Source: Strongylocentrotus purpuratus
Lineage: Eukaryota > Echinodermata > Echinoidea > Camarodonta > Strongylocentrotidae
NCBI RefSeq assembly: GCF_000002235.5
Contig: NW_022145606.1
Span: 20,511,480-20,575,479, forward strand
Direction: 5' to 3'
DNA length: 64,000 nt
Every line of letters starts with the position of its first letter. Position 1 is the first letter of the stretch. Below, one piece after another: positions 45,350 to 57,331 of this stretch. A program made the translations under genes and the position numbers. Under the pieces are notes generated by a model. It searched no databases. It saw only the letters and a list, made by a program, of their open reading frames with translations, and was not told where the DNA came from.

Positions 45350-48130
45350 ACCTTTCTATTTATCAAGAAACTATTCATATAACATGTTTATATGCTTTAA
45401 TACACACATAACGTGTACATGTAGATAACTGCATTCTAAAGAGTATTAAGATTTAATTTGTTTTCTTGTTGTTGATTTTTTGTAATGATTTTGTGGTTGA
45501 GAGATATGTTAATATTATATGTACATTTACTTTTTTTATGGAAATATCTTACGACAATAAAGGAAAATTAATTGTTAATATACTACGCTGATGTAATCAG
45601 TTTAGAGCCCAAAAGGAGTAACCTCTGACTATATACTATGTTACTGTTCTTATATGGCTCAGAAAACCCAACATTTACACGATACACGCTCATTTATAGG
45701 TACATGTACACAGCTGCATTACACAAGTACATGTATAGGTATATTTGTTTGAAAACTTTTAATTTATTGATCGTTTTTAAGCTAGAGTAATCGACTAAGC
45801 TTTGTTTTCTGGTCATGAGTAAACATGATATTCCTTTTTATGACAATTATGGATACAAATATGGAAAGCAAAAACACTTTCTACCAAACCTACGACTAAG
45901 AAATAATTAATGGTACATCTTTCGTCTTGTCAATATCCAGCACACTTCTACACATATTATGCCATAAGTTGCATGTAATTTATCATGTACAAATTCGCAT
46001 ACAAAATGCTCACAACATGTAAACATGTATATAGCTGTATAATACCCAGTATTTTCAAGATTTAACTTTGTTGTTTCACTTTTTTTCTATGAGATTTGTT
46101 GTAATGTATATGTAGTTTAAAAGAAGTGATGCTAAAATAATGAAATATGTTGTAAATTGTTGTCATGATCGTCTTACACACTAACAACATGTAAATAGCT
46201 GTATACACCGAGCTTTTGAAAAGTAAATTTGTTGATATATCAATTTGGTTTTAGAGATTGTAATATATGCATTTATCCGAAAAGCATTTCTAATATAATG
46301 AATAATATAACAACTAAATAGGGCAAAGTCTCATTATCTATCAAGTACTGAGTATTTACATTACAAGTATGCTTGTGATATGTTCATAGTAGAAAGTACC
46401 CAGTATTTTGGTAAGATTCAACACTGTTAATGATTGTATTATTATTATATGATATATGTTAATCGTGTACATTTTTTTTGATAGAACATATACTGCGTTA
46501 TATTGAGTTTGTGTATGATTCAAATTGTTTGCTTTTCATTTGACTACATATGACATGTTTATATTGTATGTATCCAACCAGTATATGTGATAGAAAAATA
46601 AATAGGTTGTATAGTCTCTGTATGTAGTTTGATAGAAGAGATGCTGAAATAATGAAAGAAGTTACACAGTTGAATCATCCCACACACTCACAACCTGTAC
46701 ATAGTTGCATTATACTAACTCAGTTTGTATAACATTCAGATTGTGGATTGTTCGTTTCGGTATGTGAAATGTTGATATATGTGTATCCACCAAGTATATA
46801 TTAAATAATGTTATTAAGTAGGTTGCAACATAGTATCAAGCATTTTTAAGATTCAACACTGTTGATGTTATAATGTTCCTATGGGAAATATCGATGTTTG
46901 ATAATAGTTTGATAAAACAGATAGTAGAATTATATTATAAGCTGCACAGTATGTCTTCTCTCACAATCACCAAATGTACATTATACTGATTACTGGCTTG
47001 TAATATTTAAATTTTAGATTTTGATTTGGCTATTGGACAAGTGTATAGATGTATACAGGTGAAGAACAATGGCGTATGTACATTTTAAAAAGGTATATTC
47101 ATTACATCAAATAAAAGAACAATGCTGCAAGGTCATGGGGATGATGATGGCTCACAATGTAGTAAATAGCAAGGGTATGTCATCTTCAAGTATCAAAACA
47201 TTATTTACATTTCGGGTATGCTCATGATATGTACATAGCTGCAAAATACCCAGTATTTGTAAGAATGCAATACTGTTGATTTGATAACTTTGCGATGGGA
47301 AATATCAAACTTTGATATAGTTTTCAAATGAATGGACTACGTGTAAGCTGCAAAGTTTCTCATCGCTTAAAACACCGCAAGTAGATCATACTAATTACTT
47401 GTAACATTTAAATGGTTTGTTTTCTATTTGCTCTGAGGCGTGATGATACATACATGTATCTTTCAAACAAGTGTTACAACTAATAATATAACAACGCTGT
47501 AAGGTCATGAGGATGATATGATGATGATGGCTTGAAATGTATTGTAAAGAGAGGGTTTGTTATCAATGTATCAAGAAACTATTTACATTACAAGTACGCT
47601 TATGAAATGTACATAGCCGCATAATTCATAGTATTTGTAAGATTTTTCTTGGTTGATTGCCAATTATTATATGAGATATGTTAAATTTTGTTGTGTAGGT
47701 TGATGAAAGAGATGTTATGACAGTAACATAAGCTGTGGTTTCTTCTTTCCATCTCATTCACTCACAGTATAAAGACCACGGCATGTTATGGTATCCAAGT
47801 CCGCATACTACCACTGGCAATCACTAATCTTCTTTGCCACTTGAAATGTTATATTCTTTTATTTGTTTGCTTCATTCGTTTGATTATTTTCGGGGGAGGG
47901 GTATTCTTCTTTTATCCTCTTGAATGTACAATATCGTTTGTATCGCTGCATGAGTTTATTTCTTGTTTGTTCATTTTGCTTGCTAGTTGATTTCGGTTTG
48001 CAGAAGATGAATACAATGAAAATGCTAAACGAATATACATAGTATATATACATAGTATTATACATACATTATTAGCTATCAAGAGACCGTTTATATTACA
48101 CAGTCATGAAAATAGCTATCACATAGAGTA
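45350..48130 (+). repeat. Degenerate ~180-bp tandem array, unit 3
   Basis: The most complete of the four arrays. Core motifs (ACATGTA..TAGCTGCAT..CCCAGTATTT) are visible near 45690, 46005, 46180, 46365, 46680, 46965, 47215, 47370 and 47595, with irregular loss of monomers. It ends at the boundary block near 48140. Confidence 0.65.
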
Positions 48131-48772
48131 CCACAGTATGACTTCATACTGGCCACGTTGTCAGGTTCAAAGCAATTTGTGCTCAACAGTGGTGTGGTGA
48201 TCAGACCAGTCCCAACCACTGAATGTTCCCTATCCCAGCAGGAAGCCTGGATGATTTCACGGTGAACCTCATACGCAGGCCCTGACTGTTGTTTAGAACA
48301 AGTATAAACCAATACGACGAGCAAATATGATGTTAGCACTTCGGTACTCTGTCTTGTGTACTACTGGATACCATGGAAATCTATTGAGAGTTTGCTAGAA
48401 GATGATTATAACAAAGGCAATGTGTGAATGTGTGCCCTGTCAGTTCAGTTTTGGAACATTTGATAAGACATTAATCAGTTTGACATAACCACATTAAGGG
48501 GAAATTGCAGTTGATATTGTGTTGTTAAGTCATCATTAAAGTTTCCGTTGGTTATGAACATATTTTAATGTCTATAAACAATTTTCTTTATGCTTCAAAC
48601 GTGTCTTCTAAATTTAAATGGTTATCTTTGTCAGTTTCATGAGAGATATCAAAATTAGAGGTAATCGGAAGGAAAATTAGATGAAGAAAAGGTTTAAAGT
48701 GATGGGTTTGTTACAATATTTTAAGAGGGGTAGGGGCATTGACCGGGATAGTGGGTAATAGTTGACAGGAGA

Positions 48773-48917
48773 GAGGGTGATAGTAGGGAACATGAGAGAG
48801 AGAGAGCAGGAGGAGGAGAGAAGTGAGTATTAGAGAGAGAGAGAGAGAGAGAGACCGAGACAGAGAGACAGAGATAGAAAGAGAGACAGAGGTGGTAAGG
48901 AAGAGAGAGACACAGAA
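48773..48917 (+). repeat. GA-rich microsatellite of unit 4
   Basis: Imperfect (GA)n with GACA interruptions, in the same context (GGGGCATTGAC..GGGATAGTG just before) as in units 1 and 2. Confidence 0.9.
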
Positions 48918-49129
48918 ACCTTCTTGCTATAACGAATCATGAGAAATACATTCATGAACATTTTTTTCTGAATGGCATGTTCCCTAAGTCCATGTTGCGC
49001 CCTCCCCCCCCCCCCCCCCCCTCATTTCACTGGTACTCCCTCATTGGCTGGATCCATGCTACAACATTGTACCTATCTTTAAATGTTCTCATTATGATTA
49101 TCTATAATCATTTCTCTTAACTCCCCCGT

Positions 49130-49560
49130 CCCTTCTGTCTCTCTCAGATACAAACACTCATTTTCCTCCCTTCTCTCTTTCCTTCATTATCCCCTCTCTT
49201 GTCTGTTTTGTCCTCTCTTTCTCTCTCTTTCCCATTCCCTCTTTGTCTCGCTATCCTCTTTTCTCACTCTTACCTTCTCTCTTTCCTTCATTATCCCCTC
49301 TCTTGTCTGTTTTGTCCTCTCTTTCTCTCTCTTTTCCACTCCCTCTTTCTGTCGCTATCCCATTTTTTCACTCTTACCTCCTTTCTTTCCGTCTTTGTCT
49401 CCCCTCTCTATTTACTTCTTCATCCCCGATTTACCTTATCCTTTCACCCTTTATTTCCATATTTCACACTATCTACATCTTTTATTTCTGCCTTATCGTC
49501 TCTCTTACTATTTCCCTCCTCCTCCCCTACTTAATTACACTGTTTTCCTCAACCCACCCC
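49130..49560 (+). repeat. CT-rich tract with a 104-bp internal duplication, no gene after it
   Basis: Pyrimidine-rich stretch resembling the tracts before the B-box genes. A segment starting TTCTCTCTTTCCTTCATTAT is repeated about 104 bp later (49171 and 49275). No B-box coding sequence follows, so it could be a relic of a lost gene or independent low-complexity DNA. Confidence 0.6.
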
Positions 49561-49784
49561 CTCTCAATTATATTTTTTGCACAAAAAAAGAGTGAAAGTT
49601 TCAGATTATGTTATGCATATTTGATATATTCCAATGTTTATACAGAATACTTTCATAATACATATGTTTATACATGATCATGCTGCAAAACATTACACTT
49701 TGTCTCGCACCACAACAGTGTATGAAGCACTATCGATTATACAGAAATGTATTATTACTTTCACTAAAGTATTGTTTGCAAGAT

Positions 49785-49987
49785 CAGGGGCGGCTTCGAG
49801 ATTGTATAAATTGCAGGAGGAGTTCAATTCCTCAAAAATCTCGTGAAGAAAAAATGAAAGGAAAAACTATATGGCAAATATAGGGGTTCATTCATCCAAC
49901 ACTTTATGATTTATATGAAGCATACCAAAAAGGCATACAAGGAATTGAGAGTTACAGTGCCTACTTTGCCCCCTGGAACCACCCCTG
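49785..49987. mobile_element. Possible hAT-like MITE
   Basis: Begins CAGGGGCGGCTTCGAG and ends CTGGAACCACCCCTG, imperfect inverted ends of the CAGGGG type. I do not see a clean 8-bp target duplication, so this is tentative. Confidence 0.35.
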
Positions 49988-50269
49988 CAGATTGTGCCAG
50001 GAACACATATTGCTCCTCTTCCCATGAATATTCATGAGGGAAACGCTGCTTCAACTTACATAAATATATTATGTACTTTTCATACATTCTCCATATTCAT
50101 TAAGAAATATGTTCATGTGTTTCAAACAAGCTGTTTTGCATATCGATTTTACAATAACTCATGAAAGAAAGAGATCATATTATAAGGTTACATGTATGCA
50201 ATATTTTGCATCAGTTTGAAATAGATTTAATTCAAAATTTGGTATTAAGTTTGAATTTCCCTTTAGATT

Positions 50270-50492
50270 CAACCACATCTAAACAAGCCTTAAAGGCACA
50301 CTGTCCTACTTGTAGCTACTTGCTCCCTCTATATAGAAAACTTCCCCAATCGGTGCCTGCTGAAGTAGTAAAGCCTACCTTTAAGAGATAAAATAATTGG
50401 ACAAGCTTATGTGTAATGCTTTCAACATAACTGTTCCAGGAGTTTCATTTTTGACAGACATGGCGCATTATAAATGTTCACTATTATTATTA
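50270..50492 (+). mobile_element. LINE 3' end fragment
   Basis: Encodes LPQSVPAEVVKPTFKR and then a stop, similar to LINE ORF2 C-termini. It is followed by GACATGGCGCATTATAAATG and (ATT)n, a common LINE tail form. 5'-truncated. Confidence 0.55.
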
Positions 50493-50715
50493 TTGCTGCA
50501 TGAGATTATATCTTGTTTGTTATTTTCTCTGTTGTTTATTTCTGGTGCGCGGTATACAATAACAAAATAAACATGCAATACCATTTAAATAATTACACCG
50601 TTTTGTTATTTATCAGGAGACAATTCATATTACACAGTCATAAAAATAGATGTAGCATAGAGTATTAACGTATGACGTCATAATATTTAAATTGTCAATG
50701 TCGCAGGTTCCAATC

Positions 50716-50920
50716 GCCCCCCCCCCCCCCCACTCCGTGAACGGAGGATACTTAGTCCAGAATCTGGCCTATTTAATTTTGATCTCCACCATGCACGCTA
50801 ACGCTACCTCTCCCTACTTACTTGCTACCAGCCGATGATGGCGTGATAGAGGGGTGTTTTCAAACGGAGGGAACATGCATATGCGTACCCTAAAAAACAC
50901 TGAATGTGGGGGGGGGGCGG
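50716..50920. mobile_element. Small element with C-run/G-run termini and 8-10-bp target duplication
   Basis: 205 bp between two copies of GGTTCCAATC (50706-50715 and 50921-50930). It starts GCCCCC and ends GGGGGCGG. The boundary blocks at 39655 and 40217 carry the uninterrupted site (GGTTCCGATC). An 8-bp duplication would fit hAT. Confidence 0.65.
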
Positions 50921-50982
50921 GGTTCCAATCAAAGCTGTGCTTAACAATGGTGTCACCGTGTGGTGATCACGCCTACGTCAGG

Positions 50983-51700
50983 CCAGGGAGGTGAAAGAAA
51001 AGGAGGCGAAACTCTTGTAAACGCATTCTTGAGTTCTAAAGCGTAACAATGGGATGTGTAACATTCCACTTGGCTTTGAAGTTCCATGCTCCGAACCGCG
51101 CTTCCACTGCGGGGACTTTCGGAAGCCAGGCACCAGTTTTACATTTATTACAAAATATTAAATTACCGGCAAAATTTTAGTGTAAATCAAAAACTTTATA
51201 TGGGGATTTTATTGGGAATAGTGCATCAAACAAATTTTCAAATTTAAAACTCCGTCCTTCCTTTAATTTGTGTGCCAGAGTTGGTAAAAGAAAAATTACA
51301 TCCTGTCAAAAACTCAATATTTTAGGATGATGCGCTAATTTGTGCATGCTTTAATGTCCCGTTATTTGATCCATGGTTTACAATCTTCAATAACATTAAG
51401 TTTGCTAATGCGTGTTTTCGCGTGTTTTTTGTATTTTTCAAGTTTAAAAAAGGATGAAAGTGTTCGCTTGTTCTACTCTTTACACATTCAACAATGGATG
51501 AGAAATCATTGGAAGGGACAGCGAACAGTTGCAGTGATACCATTTTTTGATGTAGGAATTCTAACTCCTGAAATGTCATGCGCTCTTTTATCTCACCACC
51601 TGGTCAACAGTTGCAGATTAGCGCATAACTTTTCGGCGGCTTGGAGCATGGGGTCAAAGGAGAGCGGCTTGATTCCAGTCCTTCTCTATCACGTCCCTGG
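50983..51700. mobile_element. DNA element with CCAGGGA termini and TCAGG target duplication
   Basis: 718 bp. Left terminus CCAGGGAGGTGAAAGAAAAG and the inverse of the right terminus CCAGGGACGTGATAGAGAAG match at 17 of 20 positions. TCAGG lies on both sides (50978-50982 and 51701-51705). The empty site is the boundary block at 39715 and 40277 (GCGTCAAGCACTG). A long frame overlaps it (51342-51737) but shows no recognisable domain. The superfamily is unclear. Confidence 0.7.
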
Positions 51701-51705
51701 TCAGG

Positions 51706-52925
51706 CACTGCCCTGCTCCAGTGCGTTGCTTGAATGATTTCACAGTGAACCTCATACGCATGCTTTGTTGTTAAGAACTAGTACCCTGGATTAAGAGCAA
51801 ATATGACATTAGCGCTTTGGTACTATATGCTGAGTACTATTGAAAACCTGGAACCTGAAACCTGAAGCTAGAATATGTAAAGGCACTCTCAATCGTTAAG
51901 CAGAATGTAAGTATTGGTATTGATATATCTAAATGATTTCAAAATCAAATACTCTAGGAACACTTGTGCAAGAGATGAACACAACTGTAGCGAAAAAGAG
52001 AGAAAGATTGATTTTAAGCCAAATCATACAGATACTGTACATAAAAATATTATGTATACTTCAACTGATCTGCTACTTTTGTTCCACAGTAAAGGCCTTG
52101 CATTAGCAAAAGTTCTCTCTTCTCACGTTGACTTCAACATGGAAGAACACGTTATCTAGAGTTGATGGAGTTTCATGATCTTTCTTACCCTTATGGAAAT
52201 ACTTATCTAATCAATTAATCCTTCGACATTGGATAGAATGGCAATACAAAGTCGTGTGACCGAAATATACCTCTGAAGAAATTTGTCTAATTTGTCTGCA
52301 TTGTATATAACTCTTCCTAGCAAAATAAAAAGATTTGTTTCAAGGGAGGTCGGCATAATCATACTTCTCCCCCCCCCCCCCCCCCACTACACGTCCACGA
52401 ACCCCTGTAACGCTTCTATAGCCATAACAAGGAACGTGAATGCATTCATCCTATGCTAGACTGCTATGATTCATATTCATATTAATCTATTCACAAAGAC
52501 CAACGGAGCACATCCTTTTTCAACGCTCCTACATTGTGAGTTTGGGGGAGGAATTCGTTTGCAAATTTGTACCTAGTGAGCATCAGTTTGACGTGGGATG
52601 GTATACAAATAGACGCCATCTTGATTGGCACCAGATACACATGTTACACGAGGTTGGATGCATTGTGCTTCTTCAAACAGTTTCAATCATAAAAAAAGCA
52701 TCTAGATAATCAGCTTTCTGTCTGACTTCACATTACGAAGATTTGAATTGCAACATACCGGTATTAAGGTGAGCTTAACGTTATATGTAGGTCATTTTGC
52801 TGTGAAAAAGTTTGGTTTCATACAAGGAAGTTGATGAAAAATACGTAACTATGCGATAAAGGGGTATTTATGCGGGATGGAGTATGTTTATCTTATCTGG
52901 AGGAAGAAATATGAGAATACAAAGT
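51706..52925 (+). other. B-type module, first copy of unit 4
   Basis: Matches 40300-41545 throughout, including the C run (52371) and GTGAGC donor-like site (GT at 52769-52770). No gene follows within 300 bp; it runs into a GA tract and another module copy. Confidence 0.65.
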
Positions 52926-53262
52926 TAAATTTATGGGATATCAACCTGTCTATTTTGTTCATTTTCTTTACTTCTCACAAAATTGATAAATCAGGAAGAT
53001 TCCTGGCAACGAAATGACTGAATACATTGTTTTTCTCACTTGCTCACAATATTTAAAAAATCTAGATAGTATATTTTTGAGTTGGAGGCTTTCACCACCA
53101 AAATATGTATATTTGTACACAAAATGGAAAACAAATATTCTGATACCTTTTGGATAATGGTGACGTAAAACAAAGAAACAGAGACTCTTGGAGGGAAAAT
53201 TAGATGGAAAAGAAGTTTCAAGTTGCGGGTTTGTCACTTGACAGAAATATTATGAAAGGAAG

Positions 53263-53600
53263 CAATAGCAAGGGAGTGGGAGATAGAGAGGGAGACTAAG
53301 AGAAAGAAAGAAAGTTGGGGAACAAAGGAATTGATAGAGAAAGAGAAAGAGAGAGCAGGGGAGAGGGGGGAGAGAAAGTTGGGGAACAAAGGAATCGATA
53401 GGAAAAAGAGAAATATAGAGAAGGAGAGAGTGAGGGAAGAAGACATATATTAGATATAGAAGGAAAGAGAGAGCAGGAAGAGACAACTAATGACAGATAA
53501 TTATAATGATCTAAGACGTTTGCACTGTTGTACCATAGGTCCAGGCAATGAGGGGTCATCGGTGAAATAGGGGGTGAAAAAGAGAGGGGAGGGGGAGCAA
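53263..53600 (+). repeat. GA-rich tract between B-type modules
   Basis: Imperfect purine-rich tract with an internal duplication of a GTTGGGGAACAAAGGAAT segment (about 53313 and 53378). Preceded by GGAAAATTAGATGGAAAAG, the same context as the other GA tracts. Confidence 0.85.
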
Positions 53601-53689
53601 CATGCACTCAGGGTACATGCCATGAGGTAAAATATTAATGCATGTAATTCTCAAATATTGTTGTAGTGAGAATATTGAAATAAGTTGGA

Positions 53690-55490
53690 TATCAAATACT
53701 CAATAAAGACCATTCCTGCACGAGATGAAATAACATACAAACACTACACACGACTGTAGTGAAAGAAAGAGAAAGCATGATTTAAAACAGATACTAGTCT
53801 TGTTCAGACGGAGGCAGGTTACCCTTGGGTAAAGGTCGTGTTAAGAGCTAGTCAGGGTAAATATGGTACGGTAGGTGTTAAGGTTGGAGTAATAACCGTC
53901 TGAAAGATGATCGTGTCAGCTACACCAACCTTTACCCCGAGCTATTTACTCCTGGAAAAATCCACGAGTAACTCGCTAACACTACTAGAGGGTAGCGTAA
54001 GTTGGCCATGTTGATGCACTCACTTACATCCGGGAGTATCTGTGACGTTTCACGAGCCATCTATACACAGACTTTGGCTAACTTGGTTTCACTGGGTCAC
54101 AACATGGCGTTTGTTCTTTTGTTTGGTGCTTGCCCAACAAAACAGTAGTCGCCATAAAGAAGGCCGGAATTCACGAAGAAGGTTTGTCGACAAACCTAGG
54201 TTTATGTGCGTCATATGACGCGTTTTGACGCGTTTCAGACCAAGGTTTGTCTGAACCTTGGTCTGAAACGCATGGAAACGCGTCATATAACGCAAATAAA
54301 TCTAGGTTTGTCTACAAATCTCCTTTGTGAATTGGGGCCATTGTGTCAAACTCAAACCGGGTTGGCCAAACTCTGTGTATATATGGCTCTGAGTAAGTTA
54401 CGCTGGTCGGTGGAAGGGTCGTGTTAACTAAATCGTGGCAAGCTAGTCCTAGTAAGAGAATGTGGACAACTTATGGTGTAAGTGAAATATAAATGAGGAT
54501 TTACTGATGCAGGGATTAACTCACGCCGAATAGCAAAACCCCACCTAAACAAATATGTAGTTTAGATTATTATTTATACTTCAACTGATCTGCTACATCT
54601 GCTCCACAGCGAACGCCTTGCATTAACAGAATCTCTCCACTCACTTTGTCTTTAGCATTGAAAGAACACGTAATCCAAAGCTTTTAGAGATTCATAAATC
54701 CGTCTTTAATACCCTGATGCAACCATTGATCTAATGACTTTATTAAGGACTTTTAGATTTGCGTGGACTGATACGTGTGACGTTCATTCAAGGCAGTGCA
54801 TTATTTAGGACGTCGATCGTAGCAATCTACGTTGTCGTTGTGCAATTCTAAAAGATATAACTTGTAAAAGATTTTTGTCTAACTACAGCTGGTTATTTCC
54901 TTTTAGGGATTAGGATAAGCGCGCCCCCCCCCCCCTGACACGATTCAATGGATTGAGATCACAAGGAATGTCAATGCATTCAGTTATATTCATGATAAAT
55001 ATTTCACAAATAGAGCAACGGAGCACATCTTTTGTCAACGCTCGTTCATTGTGTGTTTTGGGGACAATTACTCTGTTTTTCTACTTGCCATATGCATGCA
55101 CTGTATGCATGCATGAGTGGAAAATGCCCATGAAATTGTGTGCAAATTTTGGCCAAGTGAGCATCAGTTTGACGTACAACTAGAGGCCATCTTGATTTGC
55201 ACTTTAATACAAATATTACGATTAATACAGGTTGGAGGAGTTTTGTATCAGCTTTCTTTCTGACTTCATATTACGAAGGTTAAAATCGCAACAAACTGGT
55301 GTGTAAAGTGGGCTGTAAATTGAATGTATATCATTTTTGCTTTGAACAAGGTTGGTTTCATAAAAGGAAGGGGATGAAAAATATATACAATTGTAAAATG
55401 CAATAAAAATAGAAACAGATGTATGCATGTGAGATGGGGTATGTATGTCTTATTTGGAAGTAAAAAGATGAGAATTCAAATTATGAATCC
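53690..55490 (+). other. B-type module, second copy of unit 4, upstream of gene 4
   Basis: More diverged copy of 39990-41545, split by an insertion at about 53806-54570 that begins CTTGTTCAGACGG and contains a MITE. The stretch matching the TATA and donor region of gene 3 is degenerate here, so gene 4 probably lacks that promoter. Confidence 0.6.
54162..54339. mobile_element. MITE related to 16849-17010
   Basis: 178 bp starting GGCCGGAATTCACGAAG and ending CCTTTGTGAATTGGGGCC, with interior palindromes of GGTTTGTCGACAAACC and CATATGACGCG type shared with the 16849 copy. Confidence 0.75.
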
Positions 55491-56376
55491 ACTTTATATA
55501 AGAAAGCTTTCAGAAATTAAGGTCCTACAACATGAAAATAATTGTTAATAATATCTCACACTGTATGTCTCTTTCTCTTTCTTCTTTTCTCTATCTCTTA
55601 CTGCCCGAATTGCGTCATTATTTGCTTGGCATGGCACCCGAATATAACCTTATTTATTGTATTTCTATATCGAAATGAAATGTATGCCACAACAAAATTT
55701 TCTCTTTTTACCACTCGTGGATTTACTTATCGAAAAATTGATAAATCATATGATTCCTGGCAAGGAGATACAATGTTTTTCTCGCTTGCTCGCAATATTT
55801 GGGACCCGAGCAATATCTTTTCAGACGAGAGACCCTATTTACAATGGAAAATAAATCAAAACGCATGTATCTTATTAGTTAACGTACCACATAAAGTAAA
55901 ACATTATTTACTTTGAATTTAAAATGAACCTCATGGGATAAGACTAGATGATACTTGATTGTTTCCATAAATACAATTATAATTGTTCATAATCTAGAAT
56001 GAGAAGTGGTTTAAACATCACATTACTTACAGTGCCGTTACTCGTTTTCTATGAAATTGTTATTCTCATATATTCTCTCAACGTTAGACAACAGAATACT
56101 TTTCTATGAGTATCATAATTCAATCAAACACTTTATGATTATATTGACGGAATGGTTTCAATATGTTTTAATGTAACACTAACTTGTATGATGTGTTGGA
56201 GTATGAGGTTGTTAACGCTAACTATAAAATGCGTCGTAACATTGGTTTTAAAACACAAAGTAAGGGCTCAGTCTAATCCAATCCAAAAGGTTTTTTGAAT
56301 TTATAACACCTTTTTGTTGCAGTTATAACGCGTTGCATACATTGGCCTTATATTATGGTTCGGCCACTTGATAATA

Positions 56377-56515
56377 GGGACTTGTAGAGTATGCACGACG
56401 AGAACGCGGACTGCCCTTTTAAGGCAATGTGACGTCACTGTCAGTGCCTCAAAAGGACGTCACATTGCCTTAAAAGGCCAGTCCACGTTCTCGTCGTGCA
56501 GAATATAAAAGTCCC
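56377..56515. mobile_element. TA-flanked near-perfect palindromic MITE
   Basis: 139 bp, starting GGGACTT and ending AAGTCCC, with arms complementary over almost the whole length (CACGACGAGAACG with CGTTCTCGTCGTG, AATGTGACGTC with GACGTCACATT). TA on both sides (56375-56376 and 56516-56517). Unit 3 has the uninterrupted site near 41755. Consistent with a Tc1/mariner-type MITE. Confidence 0.8.
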
Positions 56516-57026
56516 TAACATCACCTTTCAAGAACAATGCCATTAAAACGCGCATACGATCCTAAACCTATGTAAATAACAAGATCAACATGTCAATTTT
56601 GCTTTGAATCATTAATTCCGCAATTTCAATAATTTATACAAATCATGTTACTATAAAATTGTGAAGTCCATTTTGTCTAATCCTTCGAAAGCCTTTCAAA
56701 AATACACATGTTTTGGGAAATGCATGTATAATATAGGTCACGACCACTTACTGACACAAAATATATATTTAATTTATTTGTTATTTGCTCTCAGTGCATT
56801 ATTCAATATATACAGAGGTTAAATGTTGATCTTGTAGATGCGCATCGCCAATGTTCAAAATGATACAAGTGTTTGATTAAAATGTATGAAAAAACAGTAA
56901 ATGACCTTTGTATATCAATTTCAAAGCAATTTCACTGAAGGAAATACAATGGCATTCATCAGCATTATTTTTTATAATGTTTATGAGGACATATTATTAA
57001 TGGAAGTCATTTTACTAAACATATTT

Positions 57027-57292
57027 TATTATCTTCTTTTCAATCTGTCTTTCCCTTCCTCCTTCTTCTTCAATCCCCTCTTTAAATCTCTTTCTTTTTC
57101 ACTTTTTACTCATCCTCTTCCTCTCCCTCCGTGGCTCCCGCATCCCTCCTAACGTTCACTCAATCTTTCTCCCTTCCTTTCCTCCCTGTTTATCTCTTCC
57201 CTGTTCATCCAACCCATAATTTCCCCTCCCCCCTCTCTCTCTCCCTCTCTCTCTCTCTCCCGATGTCTCTCTCTCTCTCTCTCTCTCTCTCT
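57027..57292 (+). repeat. CT-rich tract before gene 4
   Basis: Pyrimidine tract ending in long (CT)n, followed by TTCTACAG (AG 57312-57313), the conserved acceptor 18 nt before the ATG. Confidence 0.8.
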
Positions 57293-57331
57293 TGAGAATT
57301 GTTCTTTCTACAGGACAATACTCTGATCAAG

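Larger units (their letters stand above)
23190..48160 (+). repeat. Composite duplication unit 3
   Basis: Holds an A-type 5' flank (23191-25797 and 35197-37371, split by a 9.4-kb transposon). Then come repeats, two further boundary blocks (39.6 and 40.2 kb), a B-type flank, gene 3 and its 180-bp array. No gene follows the A-type flank, so this looks like a fusion of two units with loss of the gene between 37.4 and 39.6 kb. Confidence 0.65.

Noticed and set aside
51342-51737. 131-codon open frame inside the 50983-51700 element as a transposase
   Set aside because: No transposase motif, with an overlapping frame of similar length on the other strand. Likely chance.
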